Below, piece by piece: positions 1 through 7,668 of a stretch of 15,000 bases of DNA (positions are counted from its first letter, which is position 1; each line of letters opens with the position of its first letter). The position numbers were made by a program, and so were the translations under genes. The DNA comes from Chromera velia (taxonomy: Eukaryota > Sar > Chromeraceae): positions 55,075 to 70,074 of the forward strand of contig JAHBMJ010005362.1 of NCBI GenBank assembly GCA_018398765.1. Reading direction: 5' to 3'. Below the pieces are notes generated by a model, which saw only the letters and a program-made list of their open reading frames with translations, did not search any database and was not told the origin of the DNA.

Positions 1-370
1 GTTTGTCTCAGAGTGTTGTTGGACAAGTTGGAAAGGGGGGCAGGGGAGAGTAGGACGTTTTTGGGAGGTGGGGGGTCTGGCCGTCGAGTTTATTCGAGAA
101 AGCAGGGAAGATTAGAGCGTGTTTGCATTCAAGCTAGTATCACAGTTGCAATAAACTCACATTAAATGGAAAATAATGAGGTATTCAAAAAAGAATTATA
201 TAAAAAAATGTAAATACGGTAAATAAAAAGGATTGTTGAACTCCAGATTAATATTTAGTACTAGATTTAGTATAACCTGTTTGGCACTCAACTCTGGTTT
301 ATAACAGATTTGTTTATGGACTAAATTATGGTTTCTACTATGGTTCTACATAACGCGGCGTTTCAATTTC
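1..370. other. Intergenic DNA left of the retrotransposon
   Basis: I see no coding region or RNA gene here. The first 80 bases are G-rich, with several runs of four to six G. From about 150 onward the sequence is AT-rich, with scattered short A runs. The right end, up to ACAGA at 371-375, is the left half of the retrotransposon's target site. Joined to the sequence after 8003 it would form the pre-insertion site. Confidence 0.7.
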
Positions 371-375
371 ACAGA
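371..375. repeat. 5-bp target site duplication, left copy (ACAGA)
   Basis: ACAGA stands directly before the TGTGAGG that opens the left LTR. The same five bases follow the right LTR at 7999-8003. A 5-bp duplication is normal for Ty3/gypsy integrase. The perfect match fixes both outer ends of the element and shows that the two LTRs belong to one insertion. Confidence 0.9.
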
Positions 376-705
376 TGTGAGGGGTGTGCTGGGGGCTGAG
401 ACGTCGGACTATACATGTGGCGGCGCGAGAGGTACTGCCAGGGTGTGAGCGCGCATAGTATAGGTACCGGGACCGGCTCGGAGACGGCTTGCCGCCGGGC
501 CATGACAATGGAAAGAGCGTGCGCGATCATATCAATTTTAGTGAAGGCTGCTATGGGACGAGGTCAAAGAAATGCAGTTAATAGTTCAAGCAGCCTGGTG
601 CATGAAGTGATCAACAGACTGTTTGACTGGCTAGATTGAACACTGACGCTTCTAGGTTAGACGTACCTTCGGACCACCATATAGCATTGTACTATTCATC
701 TTATA
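376..705 (+). repeat. 5' LTR (330 bp)
   Basis: The LTR starts TGTGAGGGGTG and ends CATCTTATA. It aligns without gaps to 7669-7998, with about 21 mismatches by eye (near 94% identity), 20 of them transitions. The 3' terminus is TA rather than the usual CA. The GC-rich first third (CGGCGCGAG, GGTACCGGGACC) is followed by an AT-richer part. The sequence around 454-468 (GCGCATAGTATAGGTACC) could hold a TATA-like promoter, which is inference. This copy may have lost about 235 bp compared with the 3' LTR (see findings). Confidence 0.92.
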
Positions 706-777
706 GTTGGCAGTCAGAGCCTTTTTCTAGCCTCAGATAAGGGTGGAGAGAAAAGTTTTCAAGTGTCACTTTAGACT
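706..777 (+). other. Leader with candidate primer-binding site
   Basis: Two bases after the LTR, TGGCAGTCAGAGCC (708-721) begins with TGG, the complement of the tRNA CCA end, as expected for a minus-strand primer-binding site. I cannot name the tRNA, because its acceptor sequence would have to be compared with the host tRNA set. The rest is untranslated leader up to the first recognisable Gag-like codons. An in-frame TAG lies at 772-774. Confidence 0.5.
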
Positions 778-1128
778 AAGAATTGCTCTTCCTTCCTTCG
801 GCTCGATACGCTGATAGAAGGTGCGCAGAATGTTGGGGCTCCGGGCATTCCAGAAGTGTTTAGAGCCCTTGAAGCATTGTTCAATTCGATGCGCATCGTT
901 TAGAAAACGCAGGCCTTGCAGGATCAATAATTGACTTTGCAGGGACAGGCTTTGGAGGCACAAGGACAGGCTATTCAAGCTGTCCAATCAGGCCTTTCTC
1001 TATCGTCCTAGGTTTCCCCTCCAATCCTTTAGAGCTCGCCTGCTAGTGCGAGCACTGACACTGGTCCCGGTCACTGTGCGAGCAAGGTTATGGAGCTCCC
1101 CGCCAAGCTGGTGTTCTCTAGCAAGCTA
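778..1128 (+). pseudogene. gag: gag, N-terminal part (broken by stops and nested insertion)
   Basis: The frame beginning at 778 gives a Gag-like N-terminal region with a Gln/Ala/Leu-rich, probably coiled segment (LQGQALEAQGQAIQAVQSGL at about 943-1002). An MELPAKLVFSSKL segment runs up to the insertion point. It is interrupted by TAG at 901, TAA at 928, TAG at 1009 and TAG at 1030. Each can arise from a CAG or CAA codon by one C-to-T change. No start codon is convincing: the first in-frame ATG is at 889, which is probably too late. The frame stops at 1128, where the nested element enters, and resumes at 2536 in the same phase when one TA copy is removed. Confidence 0.7.
1127..1128. repeat. 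TA target duplication of nested element, left
   Basis: TA precedes the left inverted repeat and is repeated at 2534-2535 after the right one. Removing the element and one TA joins AAG-CTA to GCT-GGC in the Gag frame. This is independent support for the boundaries. Confidence 0.75.
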
Positions 1129-1140
1129 GGGTATTTCACT
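1129..1140. repeat. Terminal inverted repeat, left
   Basis: GGGTATTTCACT, a perfect 12-bp inverted match to 2522-2533. With the flanking AGCTA the palindromic match reaches 17 bp, but the extra bases include the target TA. A weaker internal inverted similarity (TATAGTAAAAA near 1335 against TTTTTACTATA near 2487) suggests an originally longer inverted structure. Confidence 0.75.
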
Positions 1141-1602
1141 AAAAAAAAAAATAATAAAAATTAATGTTATACCCCCCCCTTCAAGTATGTAAAACACTCT
1201 AGACATCTAAAAATATGCTCAATGTAGTTCTTTACCTAAAAAGACCTTCATAAACCTAAAAAAAGATTTGTAGCATCATGATTTATGATGGTTATTTAAG
1301 GTTTTCATCATGTTGCCACTTAGGGTTCTAAGAGTATAGTAAAAACATCGTTATATAACCTAACACTTAACCTACCTAAACCTTATATAACCTGGTATAA
1401 TCTGCTTCAAATCACTTCATTAATACCAGCAGACATGATTTTAAAACCATATGACTCAACTCTCCTTCAGCTTTCACCCTTTTCATCACTTTTATGCTTA
1501 ATCATATCATTAAACTGACTTTCTACACGAGCAAGCTCATCGTTATTCACCGTTCCCCCCCCCCCAACCAAAACTACCAAATGCAACCAGAAAAAACAGG
1601 GT

Positions 1603-1947
1603 ATGAACCTTAATTACTCAGCCTACGTCAATCTGAAAGTGACTGAAAAGAGACACTGGGACCCTGACATGGATGACAAGAGCTACCGTGACTGTGTGCG
1701 TGTGGCTTTAACGTGTACACTATGTGAGCTTGCTAGAAAGCTGGCCAAGGAGAGTCATTTCATGATGTGGATCACAAACTCCGACATTGTGCGCTGCCAG
1801 AAATTTATGGGCCACTGTGGGAGCAATTATCTTGTTGCTGCAAATCAGACTAAAGTCACTAGCAGTATGAGTGCAGCAGAGGGACGTAGGGGAGCAAAGG
1901 AGGAGAGCTTGGGCTCTGTAACTACAAGCAAGACAGCAGAGGGCTAA
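1603..1947 (+). CDS. Unrecognised 114-residue ORF inside the nested element
   Basis: This reading frame lies in the middle of the nested element. The predicted protein has four Cys in its central part (VALTCTLCELARK, DIVRCQKFMGHCGSN) and a Ser/Thr/Glu-rich C-terminus. I recognise no transposase signature (no DDE/D pattern, no helix-turn-helix I could defend). It may be a chance frame or a remnant of a captured or coding segment. A longer frame (1720-2133) on the opposite strand has no recognisable features either. Confidence 0.2.
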   Translation: MNLNYSAYVNLKVTEKRHWDPDMDDKSYRDCVRVALTCTLCELARKLAKESHFMMWITNSDIVRCQKFMGHCGSNYLVAANQTKVTSSMSAAEGRRGAKEESLGSVTTSKTAEG

Positions 1948-2521
1948 GCAGAGAAGACATGAGGGAGAAAAGCTGAGAAAAAGGCTCTCTCGAACAGCCA
2001 CAGCGCCTTTCTGCTTTCGATCTTTTATTGCCATCACACTCTTTTCTCTGTTGTCTCTGATTCCATTTGTCTGCCAGCTTGAATACTCTATCGCAAATTT
2101 ATCGAAATTTGACAATGTTTTTCCCATGTGCATGACTGCCTAGCGCTGCCTAGCTTGCCGAGACGATCGAGGTGTCTCAATAACAGTTTTGAAGAGTCAA
2201 ATCATCAGTTTTAAGTTTGTTTTGAACAGTTTGAGGCTGGTTTATACTATGTCAATACTGGTATTGGCAGGTTTAAGCAGGTTTCAAAAGATGACAACGT
2301 TAAAATGAAGGTTCTGTAACCTTGTATCCGAACCTGCATTGGCAACGACCCCTAAACCTATCCTTAACCTAATATAACCTTACCGAACCAAGGATTTTAC
2401 ATGTGATTATGTGTTCAAATGACTTTTTAGCACAATTAAACTAGGAATCTATTTAAAAAAATATGTAAAAACTGTTTTTTTGTAAGGTTTTTTACTATAA
2501 AACCTAGTATACCTCCATCAA

Positions 2522-2533
2522 AGTGAAATACCC
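2522..2533. repeat. Terminal inverted repeat, right
   Basis: AGTGAAATACCC, the reverse complement of 1129-1140, followed by TA (2534-2535). It closes the nested element. Gag codons resume at GCT 2536. Confidence 0.75.
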
Positions 2534-3582
2534 TAGCTGGCAAGAGGGAAGAGCTTCAGAGATGGCTGAAGGATGTAGAAGACTTCTTTGAGCTGAACAA
2601 AGTGAGGGAATCGAAGCAAATAAAGATGGCGAAAGGCCGGCTACCGGCCTATTTAAGGAAATAGTATGAGAAGTACAAGGAGGAGCATGGAGTGTTCTCG
2701 AACTGGGAGTCGCTGAAGACTGAACTCACGGAGAGACTAAAGGTGACCATAGAGAGGAGTATCGCTCAGGCAAAGCTTCAGGCACTTTGCTGCACTGAAG
2801 CCTTAGGGGTGGAGAAGTACAACGAGGCCTTTTCTCAGTTGGTGGGCCAGCTTCCCCACCTGTGGGAGGAAGACGTTGTCGAGGACTATATCAAAGGACT
2901 GCTGAACTCTATCGCCTTCAACGTTGTGAAGGCGAAGACACACACTCTGTTGGAAACACAGAAGGAGGCAGCCGAGATCGAAGCCTTCCTCTTCTCCCGA
3001 GCGAAAGGTGGCGGACACCGAGATTTCCGTCTGCACGTTCCCGAGAGTGGAGGGGTGAGCGGTTAATGTAACCAGTCGCTTATCCCTGAGGAAGGGCCCA
3101 TCCCGATGGATTTGTGTGGGGTCCGTTCGCTCCCACCACCACTCATACCGGATAAGAGAGCCCGTTGCATCCGAGAATGACGGTGCTTCGGTTGCCGCCT
3201 GTTTGGTCATAGTGCCAACAGATGCCCAGGGCCACAGGGCTGGGCAAATTATGGCAACTCCCATGTAGATTCGTAGAGATGGGGGCAAGGAGGAGAAAGG
3301 CAGTGGGCACGCGGTGGTAATCCTCAGCAGGGTTCCTCCTTCTAGGCGCAGTGGAAGGGGGGATACAGAGACTCGGGCCCTCGGGGCAGAGGGCGTGGTG
3401 GTCATGGAAAGCGTGGTCATGGCCGTGACGGTGGACGATCTGGAGTCCGGACGATCTACGAGGGCTATGAAGAGGGAGAAGTACCCCCAACACGTAGTCA
3501 GTGTGGTCAGTGCACAGAAATATATGGGGATCCCCAAGAGTTTGACATTCCCATCGAAAACATAAACACGTGTGACACAGAG
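2534..3582 (+). pseudogene. gag: gag, C-terminal part: capsid-like domain, CCHC knuckle, RG-rich linker
   Basis: In the same frame as the N-terminal part, codons from 2536 give a typical Ty3/gypsy Gag core: WLKDVEDFFELNKV, then FSNWESLKTELTERL, then KYNEAFSQLVGQLP and an FLFSRAK segment. A CCHC zinc knuckle with C-x2-C-x4-H-x4-C spacing is encoded at 3184-3225 (CFGCRLFGHSANRC), the nucleocapsid motif that binds RNA. An Arg/Gly-rich linker follows at about 3370-3440. In-frame stops are TAG 2662, TAA 3064, TGA 3178, TAG 3274 and TAG 3343. Each is one transition away from a sense codon, and the first falls at a usual Trp position. There is no frameshift, so decay here is by point mutation only. 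Confidence 0.85.
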
Positions 3583-4323
3583 TTGAATTCCGCTCTCGAT
3601 TTGTTCTCTGATTTAGACTTTCATCCAGGGTTGTTTATATACTCTGGCCGAGTGGCAGGTGTGCCTGTCAGAGTTTTGATTGACTCCGGAGTGGATGATA
3701 TTTATCTAGATCGCAGATTTGCCCATGCCCACCGCATCCATGTGTGTAGATTAAGACGAGCAACTCCGGTATATAGGGTGCTGAAAGCTTCGAAGAAGGC
3801 GATCAAAGCGCAAACGGTTCGGGAGTGTGCGCCCTCTGTGCCGGTCAGCATCTAAGGGTACTAAGAGACAGTAGATGCTATGCTGGCCAACCTGGAGGAA
3901 TATGATTTAATTTTGGGAACAAAGTGGGGGCGTGAGTATGAGCCAGAGCTACAGTGGTCATCTCAAAGTCTACGTTTTTGATTCAAGGGGAAATTGATTT
4001 ACTGGGTACCTGATGCAGAGCTTGAAGAGGAGGAGGAATTTTTAGATTGTCCCCCTCTTCTCTCTTCTATGCAGGCATGCCGAGCAATCCGGAAGGGGGC
4101 GGTCTGCCACATTCTGCGGTTGCAGACAAGATCCTCTCCTAATAAGTTCGGTGCATGTCAAGTTCAAGGGCTTCATGAAATATATGAGGGGGAAAAGAAT
4201 GTGGAGATGAAAGAAAAAGGAAAGGGGGGTAGTGAGACAGTGAATAACTTTCTTTTTTTGCTCCCGGCTGACCATCCTGTTTTCTCTTCGCCTGATTTGA
4301 GTGAGGTGCATGAGTTTCTTTAA
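3583..4323 (+). pseudogene. pol: pol: aspartic protease and linker to RT (broken by stops)
   Basis: The frame continues from gag. VLIDSGVDDIYLD contains the DSG active-site triplet of retroviral-type aspartic proteases (Asp codon 3682-3684). The usual following Ala is Val. The flap and C-terminal part continue to YDLILGTKWG (about 3901-3933), the conserved end of Ty3/gypsy proteases. The protein was processed from a Gag-Pol precursor, with this domain doing the cutting. Stops at TAA 3853, TAA 3862 and TGA 3979 split the domain, and TAA 4321 separates it from the RT frame. A Glu-rich linker (AELEEEEEF) follows at about 4015. No indels are apparent. Confidence 0.85.
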
Positions 4324-5727
4324 AAACCGTCCATGCCCGTCGACATGAAAAGAATTGTGGTGGAGAATGCAACTCTCTTTCCTGACTCTCTTTCAGGATT
4401 ACCTCCATCTCGGGGCGAAGGGCTGGATTTCAAGATCGATTTGAAACCCGGCCACCCACCTCCAGCTCGCCCACCTTACCGTCTTTCTCTTGGTGAGTTG
4501 GATGAGCTGAGAAAGCAGGTGGATACATATTTGAAACAGGGATTCATTCGCCTATCATACTCTCCGTATACAGCTCCAGTGTTGTTTGTACAGAAAAAAG
4601 ATGGAAGCATGAGGATGTGTTGTGATTACACTGGACTGAACAGAATTATAATCAAAGACAAACACCCACTCCCTCACCTACAAGACCTCATTGATCGGCT
4701 GCATGGGGCAAAATTCTTCACTGCACTTGATCTCAGACAGTACTACTATCAAATGAGAGTAAAGGAGGGAGACATCCAGAAAACAGCATTCACGAAACAG
4801 TATGGAAATTTTGAGTGGTTGGTTGTCTCTTTTGGGTTGACAAACGCTCCACTGGCAGCAATGAGACTCATTCAGTATATATTGCATGAGTGTTTAGATC
4901 GATACGTGTCGGTTTTCATTGATAATATTTTGATTTATTCGCGGATAAGAGAAGAGCATATAAGGTCTCGGTTTTTATTTTTATTGAGACAAGCGAAATT
5001 GTTCGCGAAGCTTTCAAAATATCATTTTTTTCAAAGAGAGGTTGTTTTTCTTGGATTGAAGATTTCAGAAAAGGGAGTGAGGCCAGAGAGAAGTAAAATA
5101 GAGGAAATTGAGAACTGGTCTGTACCAAAGAGCACGAGTGAATTACATTCTTTTCTTGGCTTGGCGTTGTGGGTGAGAAGATTTATTTTCGAGTTCAGCA
5201 AGAAGGCTGCTCCGATGTATCACTTGCTGAAAAAGAAGGTGAAGTTTGAATGGAAAAAAGAGCAGCAAGCGAGCTTCGAGACAGTGAAGGAAGCCGTGAA
5301 GAAAGTGACGGAATTTTTTGTTCCTGAACCTACCCACCCATTTGAGGTCTTTGCAGATGCCTGCAAAAAGACCTCAACGCTCACGGCGGCGTTGATGCAG
5401 AAGGACCCACAGGCCAGAATTCTGCGTCCATGTGCCTTCTCATTAAGAACGATGAGCCCCGCAGAGAAGAACTACCATATTAAAGACAAAGAATTTTTGG
5501 CGTGTGTGTTTGCTGTAAAGATTTGGCATCCGTATGTCTCTTGCACTACTCAAATGTGGAGCGATCATGAATTTTTGAAAACGATTACGTCGACTGCTGA
5601 TTGGATGCAAATGTTTCCACGTATGCGTCGTTGGGTGATGTTGTTTGATCAGATTGGAATCGTTCCTTGCTATATGCCGGGATCGAAAAATCGGGTGGCG
5701 GATGCATTGAGTAGAAAGCCAGTGAGA

Positions 5728-5886
5728 GAGACAGAGGCAAACAAAGAGACAGAGGAGAAGAGAGAGACAGAGGCAAATAGAGAGACAGAAGAGAATAGAG
5801 AAACAGAGAAGAAAAGAAAGACAGAGGAAGAAAGAGAAAACATTGAGGAAAAGAGTGAAGAAGAAGAAGAAGACAGAGAGAAAAGA
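5728..5886 (+). repeat. 18-bp tandem repeat coding a charged ET/R/K tract
   Basis: Six imperfect copies of an 18-bp unit (first GAGACAGAGGCAAACAAA) run from 5728 to 5835, then degenerate GAA/GAG-rich sequence to 5886. The unit is a multiple of three and keeps the frame. It encodes ETEANK/ETEEKR-like six-residue repeats, likely a charged helix or disordered linker. It sits exactly between the RNase H end (VADALSRKP) and the integrase N-terminal domain. Confidence 0.9.
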
Positions 5887-6284
5887 ATTCTGGTGGGAAT
5901 AGAAATGAGAGTGGACATGGATGAAGAGTTTCTGAGAGAGATCAAGAGAGGATATAAGAAGGAAACATTCTTTCAAGAACTGTATGAGGTGCTTAGGCAT
6001 CCAGAAGAGCCGGTGCCTCGACACTTCAGAATAAGAATTCAATCATTCACTTTTATGGATGGCCTCCTGTATTTCAAAAATCGTCTGGCCATCCCTACTG
6101 ATATATTGCAGAGACAGATCATCTCAGAGCACCACGACACTATGTTGGGCGGACACCTAGGGCTAGAGAAGACTTTTTTGAAGGTGAACAACAAGTTTTA
6201 CTGGCCTAACATGTACCGCTCAGTGAAGAAATACGTGGCTTGCTGTGATGTATGTCAGAGAGCAAAGCATTCAACACAAAAAAA

Positions 6285-6291
6285 TTTAAAC
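6285..6291 (+). promoter_or_regulatory. Candidate -1 slippery heptamer TTTAAAC at the frame switch
   Basis: In the pol frame the codons read AAT TTA AAC TAG, so T TTA AAC has exactly the X XXY YYZ phase of a -1 frameshift site. The integrase core is open in the -1 frame from CTA at 6291. A run of seven A lies just upstream. This could be a genuine programmed site, or the coincidental result of a one-base deletion in an A/T-rich run of a dead element. I see no obvious strong stem-loop just downstream. Confidence 0.3.
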
Positions 6292-6806
6292 TAGGTTTGC
6301 TGAATTCGCTGCCCATCCCTGAATTTGTATATGAAAGTTTTTCTCTCAACTTCCTGTTTGGTCTGCCGAGGACATTGTATTAGGGAAAGATTGTGAATGG
6401 AATTCTGTCTGTGGTTCACCGTCTGTTAAAAGATGTATTCTTCATTCCAGTGTGGGAAGAGATCACAGGAGAAGAAACTGCGTCTGTTGTGTTTGAAAGA
6501 GTGGTGTATTCTGTTGGCATGTTTCGGTCGCTCGTCTCTGATCGTGATCCTCGCTTTATTTCTGCCTTCTGGCGAGAGTTACAGAAGCTGTGGAATTCAA
6601 AAATAAAAATAAGTTCCTCTCGACACCCACAGACAGATAGACAGACAGAGAGAGACAATAGGACGATCAGGGAGATATTGCAATGTTTTGTGATGGACCA
6701 TCAGGAAAACTGGGCCGAGGCTTTGCCTGCATATAATTTTGCCTACAGAGACAGTGTTCATCCTGTGACTGGTCTCTCATCTTACAGATTCATGGGTTTG
6801 ATCTAA
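6291..6806 (+). pseudogene. pol: pol: integrase catalytic core (DDE altered, one stop)
   Basis: In the frame one base back from RT-RNase H, SLPIPEFVYESFSLNFLFGLP matches the start of a Ty3/gypsy integrase core. The first catalytic Asp (usual S-M-D-F) is Asn here (AAC at 6348-6350), a G-to-A type change. TAG at 6381 interrupts the domain. The second Asp (SDRDPRF, GAT 6540-6542) and the Glu (TDRQTERDNR, GAG 6648-6650) are present and 35 residues apart, as in DD(35)E enzymes. Within that last motif the usual Gly before Q-T-E-R is Arg. The frame ends at TAA 6804 where it shifts again. The enzyme would have inserted the cDNA into chromatin, but this copy cannot. Confidence 0.88.
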
Positions 6807-7406
6807 TTCGTCTGCCTGTAGTGCCGATCAGGGGAAGCTCGTTGTCGCCTTCTGCAGCAGACTTCGTCGCAAGGCACAAGGCAGAGATCGCTCAGGCGAA
6901 GGAATTGTTGGAGCGGGCCAGAGAGACAGCAACCCGCTATTATGATCGACACTGCAGGCCCCGGGAATTGGAAGTTGGTCCTGGAGATTAAGTTTTGGTG
7001 CACAGAGAGTTCTTTGAACAAGAAAAGAGACCGAAAGGACAAATTAAAAAGAAAGTTGGAGCCAATTTGGTTTGGTCCCTTCGAGGTAGAGAGAATGGTG
7101 ATAAGAGGGGCGTATGAGCTTCTCTTCCCGGCAGGTATGTATATTCACCCTGTAGTGAATGTAAGCTATTTGAAGAAGTATAATAGAGAGCCGGGAGATC
7201 CTCCACCTGCAGTCAGACTCCCTAGATTTGAAGGACCAGAGTATGAAGTGGAGGAGGTATTGGAATGGAGAAGAATCGGTAGAAAGTCGCATTATTTGGT
7301 GAGATGGAAGGGATTCAGAAAGGAAGATGCCTCATGGAAACCGGCAGAAAATTTGTTACACGCAAAAAAGCAATTGCCGACTTCAAGAGAAGAAGAATGC
7401 AAATGA
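6794..7406 (+). pseudogene. pol: pol: integrase C-terminal region and chromodomain
   Basis: From 6794 the protein continues in frame 2 (GFDLIRLPVVPIRGSS, then ARHKAEIAQAKELLERARE) to TAA at 6989. It then returns to frame 3 somewhere between 6992 and 7056, with KLEPIWFGPFEVERMV and HPVVNVSYLKKY, the GPF/Y-like module of Ty3/gypsy integrases. A chromodomain is encoded at about 7242-7379 (YEVEEVLEWRR, HYLVRWKGFRKEDASWKPAENL). The three aromatic cage positions are Y, W and F (Y of YEVEE, W and F of RWKGF), so it resembles histone-methyl-lysine-reading chromodomains. These steer chromoviruses to heterochromatin. The frame ends at TGA 7404. Confidence 0.9.
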
Positions 7407-7668
7407 AGTGAGGCCTGGGAGTGGATAGGCATGTGTGAGGGATGAGTTAGAGAAGGAGTTAGTAGAAAAGTTAGTGAGCTTCAAGGTGAGAAACAAATTA
7501 AGTAGACGTGGACAAGGTGGACAAAGGAGGTAGTGCTGGGCAGGTGACTGGTTGGATCTGGTCGGTCGTGGTATACCAACATCTATGCATGTTTCTCAAC
7601 TGATTAATGCAGGCCTGAGTACTCAGCCAAGGAACTGAGCGTGGACGTCAGTTTGGCAGATGGGCATG
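7407..7668 (+). other. Non-coding stretch between pol and the short 3' LTR copy; possible extra LTR segment
   Basis: There is no coding signal. The 14-base string GGCATGTGTGAGGG occurs at 7428-7441 and again at 7663-7676, the second overlapping the LTR start. The purine-rich GAAGTGAGGCCTGGGAGTGG (7405-7424) would suit a polypurine tract just before a LTR beginning TGTGAGGG at 7434. The bases directly before 7669 are not purine-rich. The real 3' LTR may therefore run 7434-7998 (565 bp), with the 5' LTR shortened by deletion between the two TGTGAGGG copies. Confidence 0.5.

Larger units (their letters stand above)
1129..2533. mobile_element. Nested 1405-bp element with 12-bp inverted ends and TA duplication
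   Basis: GGGTATTTCACT at 1129-1140 is the exact reverse complement of AGTGAAATACCC at 2522-2533, and TA flanks both ends. TA duplication with short terminal inverted repeats fits the Tc1/mariner superfamily and related non-autonomous elements (MITE-like). Known families use TA in the same way, but I recognise no transposase here. The interior is AT-rich with an A/T tract next to the left end, an 11-base C run at 1555-1565, and CCTAA-like motifs near both sides (1358-1391 and 2350-2383). The insertion splits gag, so it came after the retrotransposon or after that lineage's ancestor. Confidence 0.75.
4333..6294 (+). pseudogene. pol: pol: reverse transcriptase, RNase H and integrase zinc finger (653 codons, open)
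   Basis: This is the only long open part of the polyprotein. RT is recognisable from SPYTAPVLFVQKKDGSMRMC through FFTALDLRQYYYQ (catalytic Asp at residue 133) and FGLTNAP to VFIDNILIYS. There the YxDD box reads FIDN, with Asp changed to Asn at 4924-4926 (residue 198), which should abolish polymerase activity. RNase H follows (FEVFADA, DKEFLA, WSDHEFL, VADALS), with the acidic residues kept. A Glu/Arg/Thr repeat tract occupies residues about 466-518. The integrase zinc finger has H-H-C-C (EHHDTMLGGHLG, then CCDVC). The ATG at 4333 is only a convention, because the true product begins upstream in gag. The frame ends at TAG 6292, and the integrase core continues in the -1 frame. Confidence 0.93.

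Noticed and set aside
30-80. G-quadruplex in the G-rich left end
   Set aside because: The G runs are separated by one loop that is too long for a standard motif on the strand shown.
415-639. 74-codon frame inside the 5' LTR
   Set aside because: It lies in a non-coding LTR, and the corresponding frame in the 3' LTR copy is broken (the ATG is kept but changes downstream alter it). It has no protein-like features.
2803-3537. 244-codon - strand frame over gag
   Set aside because: The + strand holds the Gag core and CCHC knuckle in a consistent frame. The - strand product has no recognisable motif and is a shadow of a GC-rich coding sequence.
778-4323. Alternative genetic code with TAA/TAG read as Gln
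   Set aside because: The pol block has none of these codons over 653 positions, TGA also occurs in the broken part, and the TTLL gene uses no internal TAA or TAG and ends at TAA. Decay by point mutation is simpler.
5443-6042. 199-codon frame on the - strand within pol
   Set aside because: It is the mirror of the RNase H region and the GAG-rich repeat, giving a low-complexity Ser/Leu/Phe/Cys protein. The + strand has clear RT-RNase H homology.
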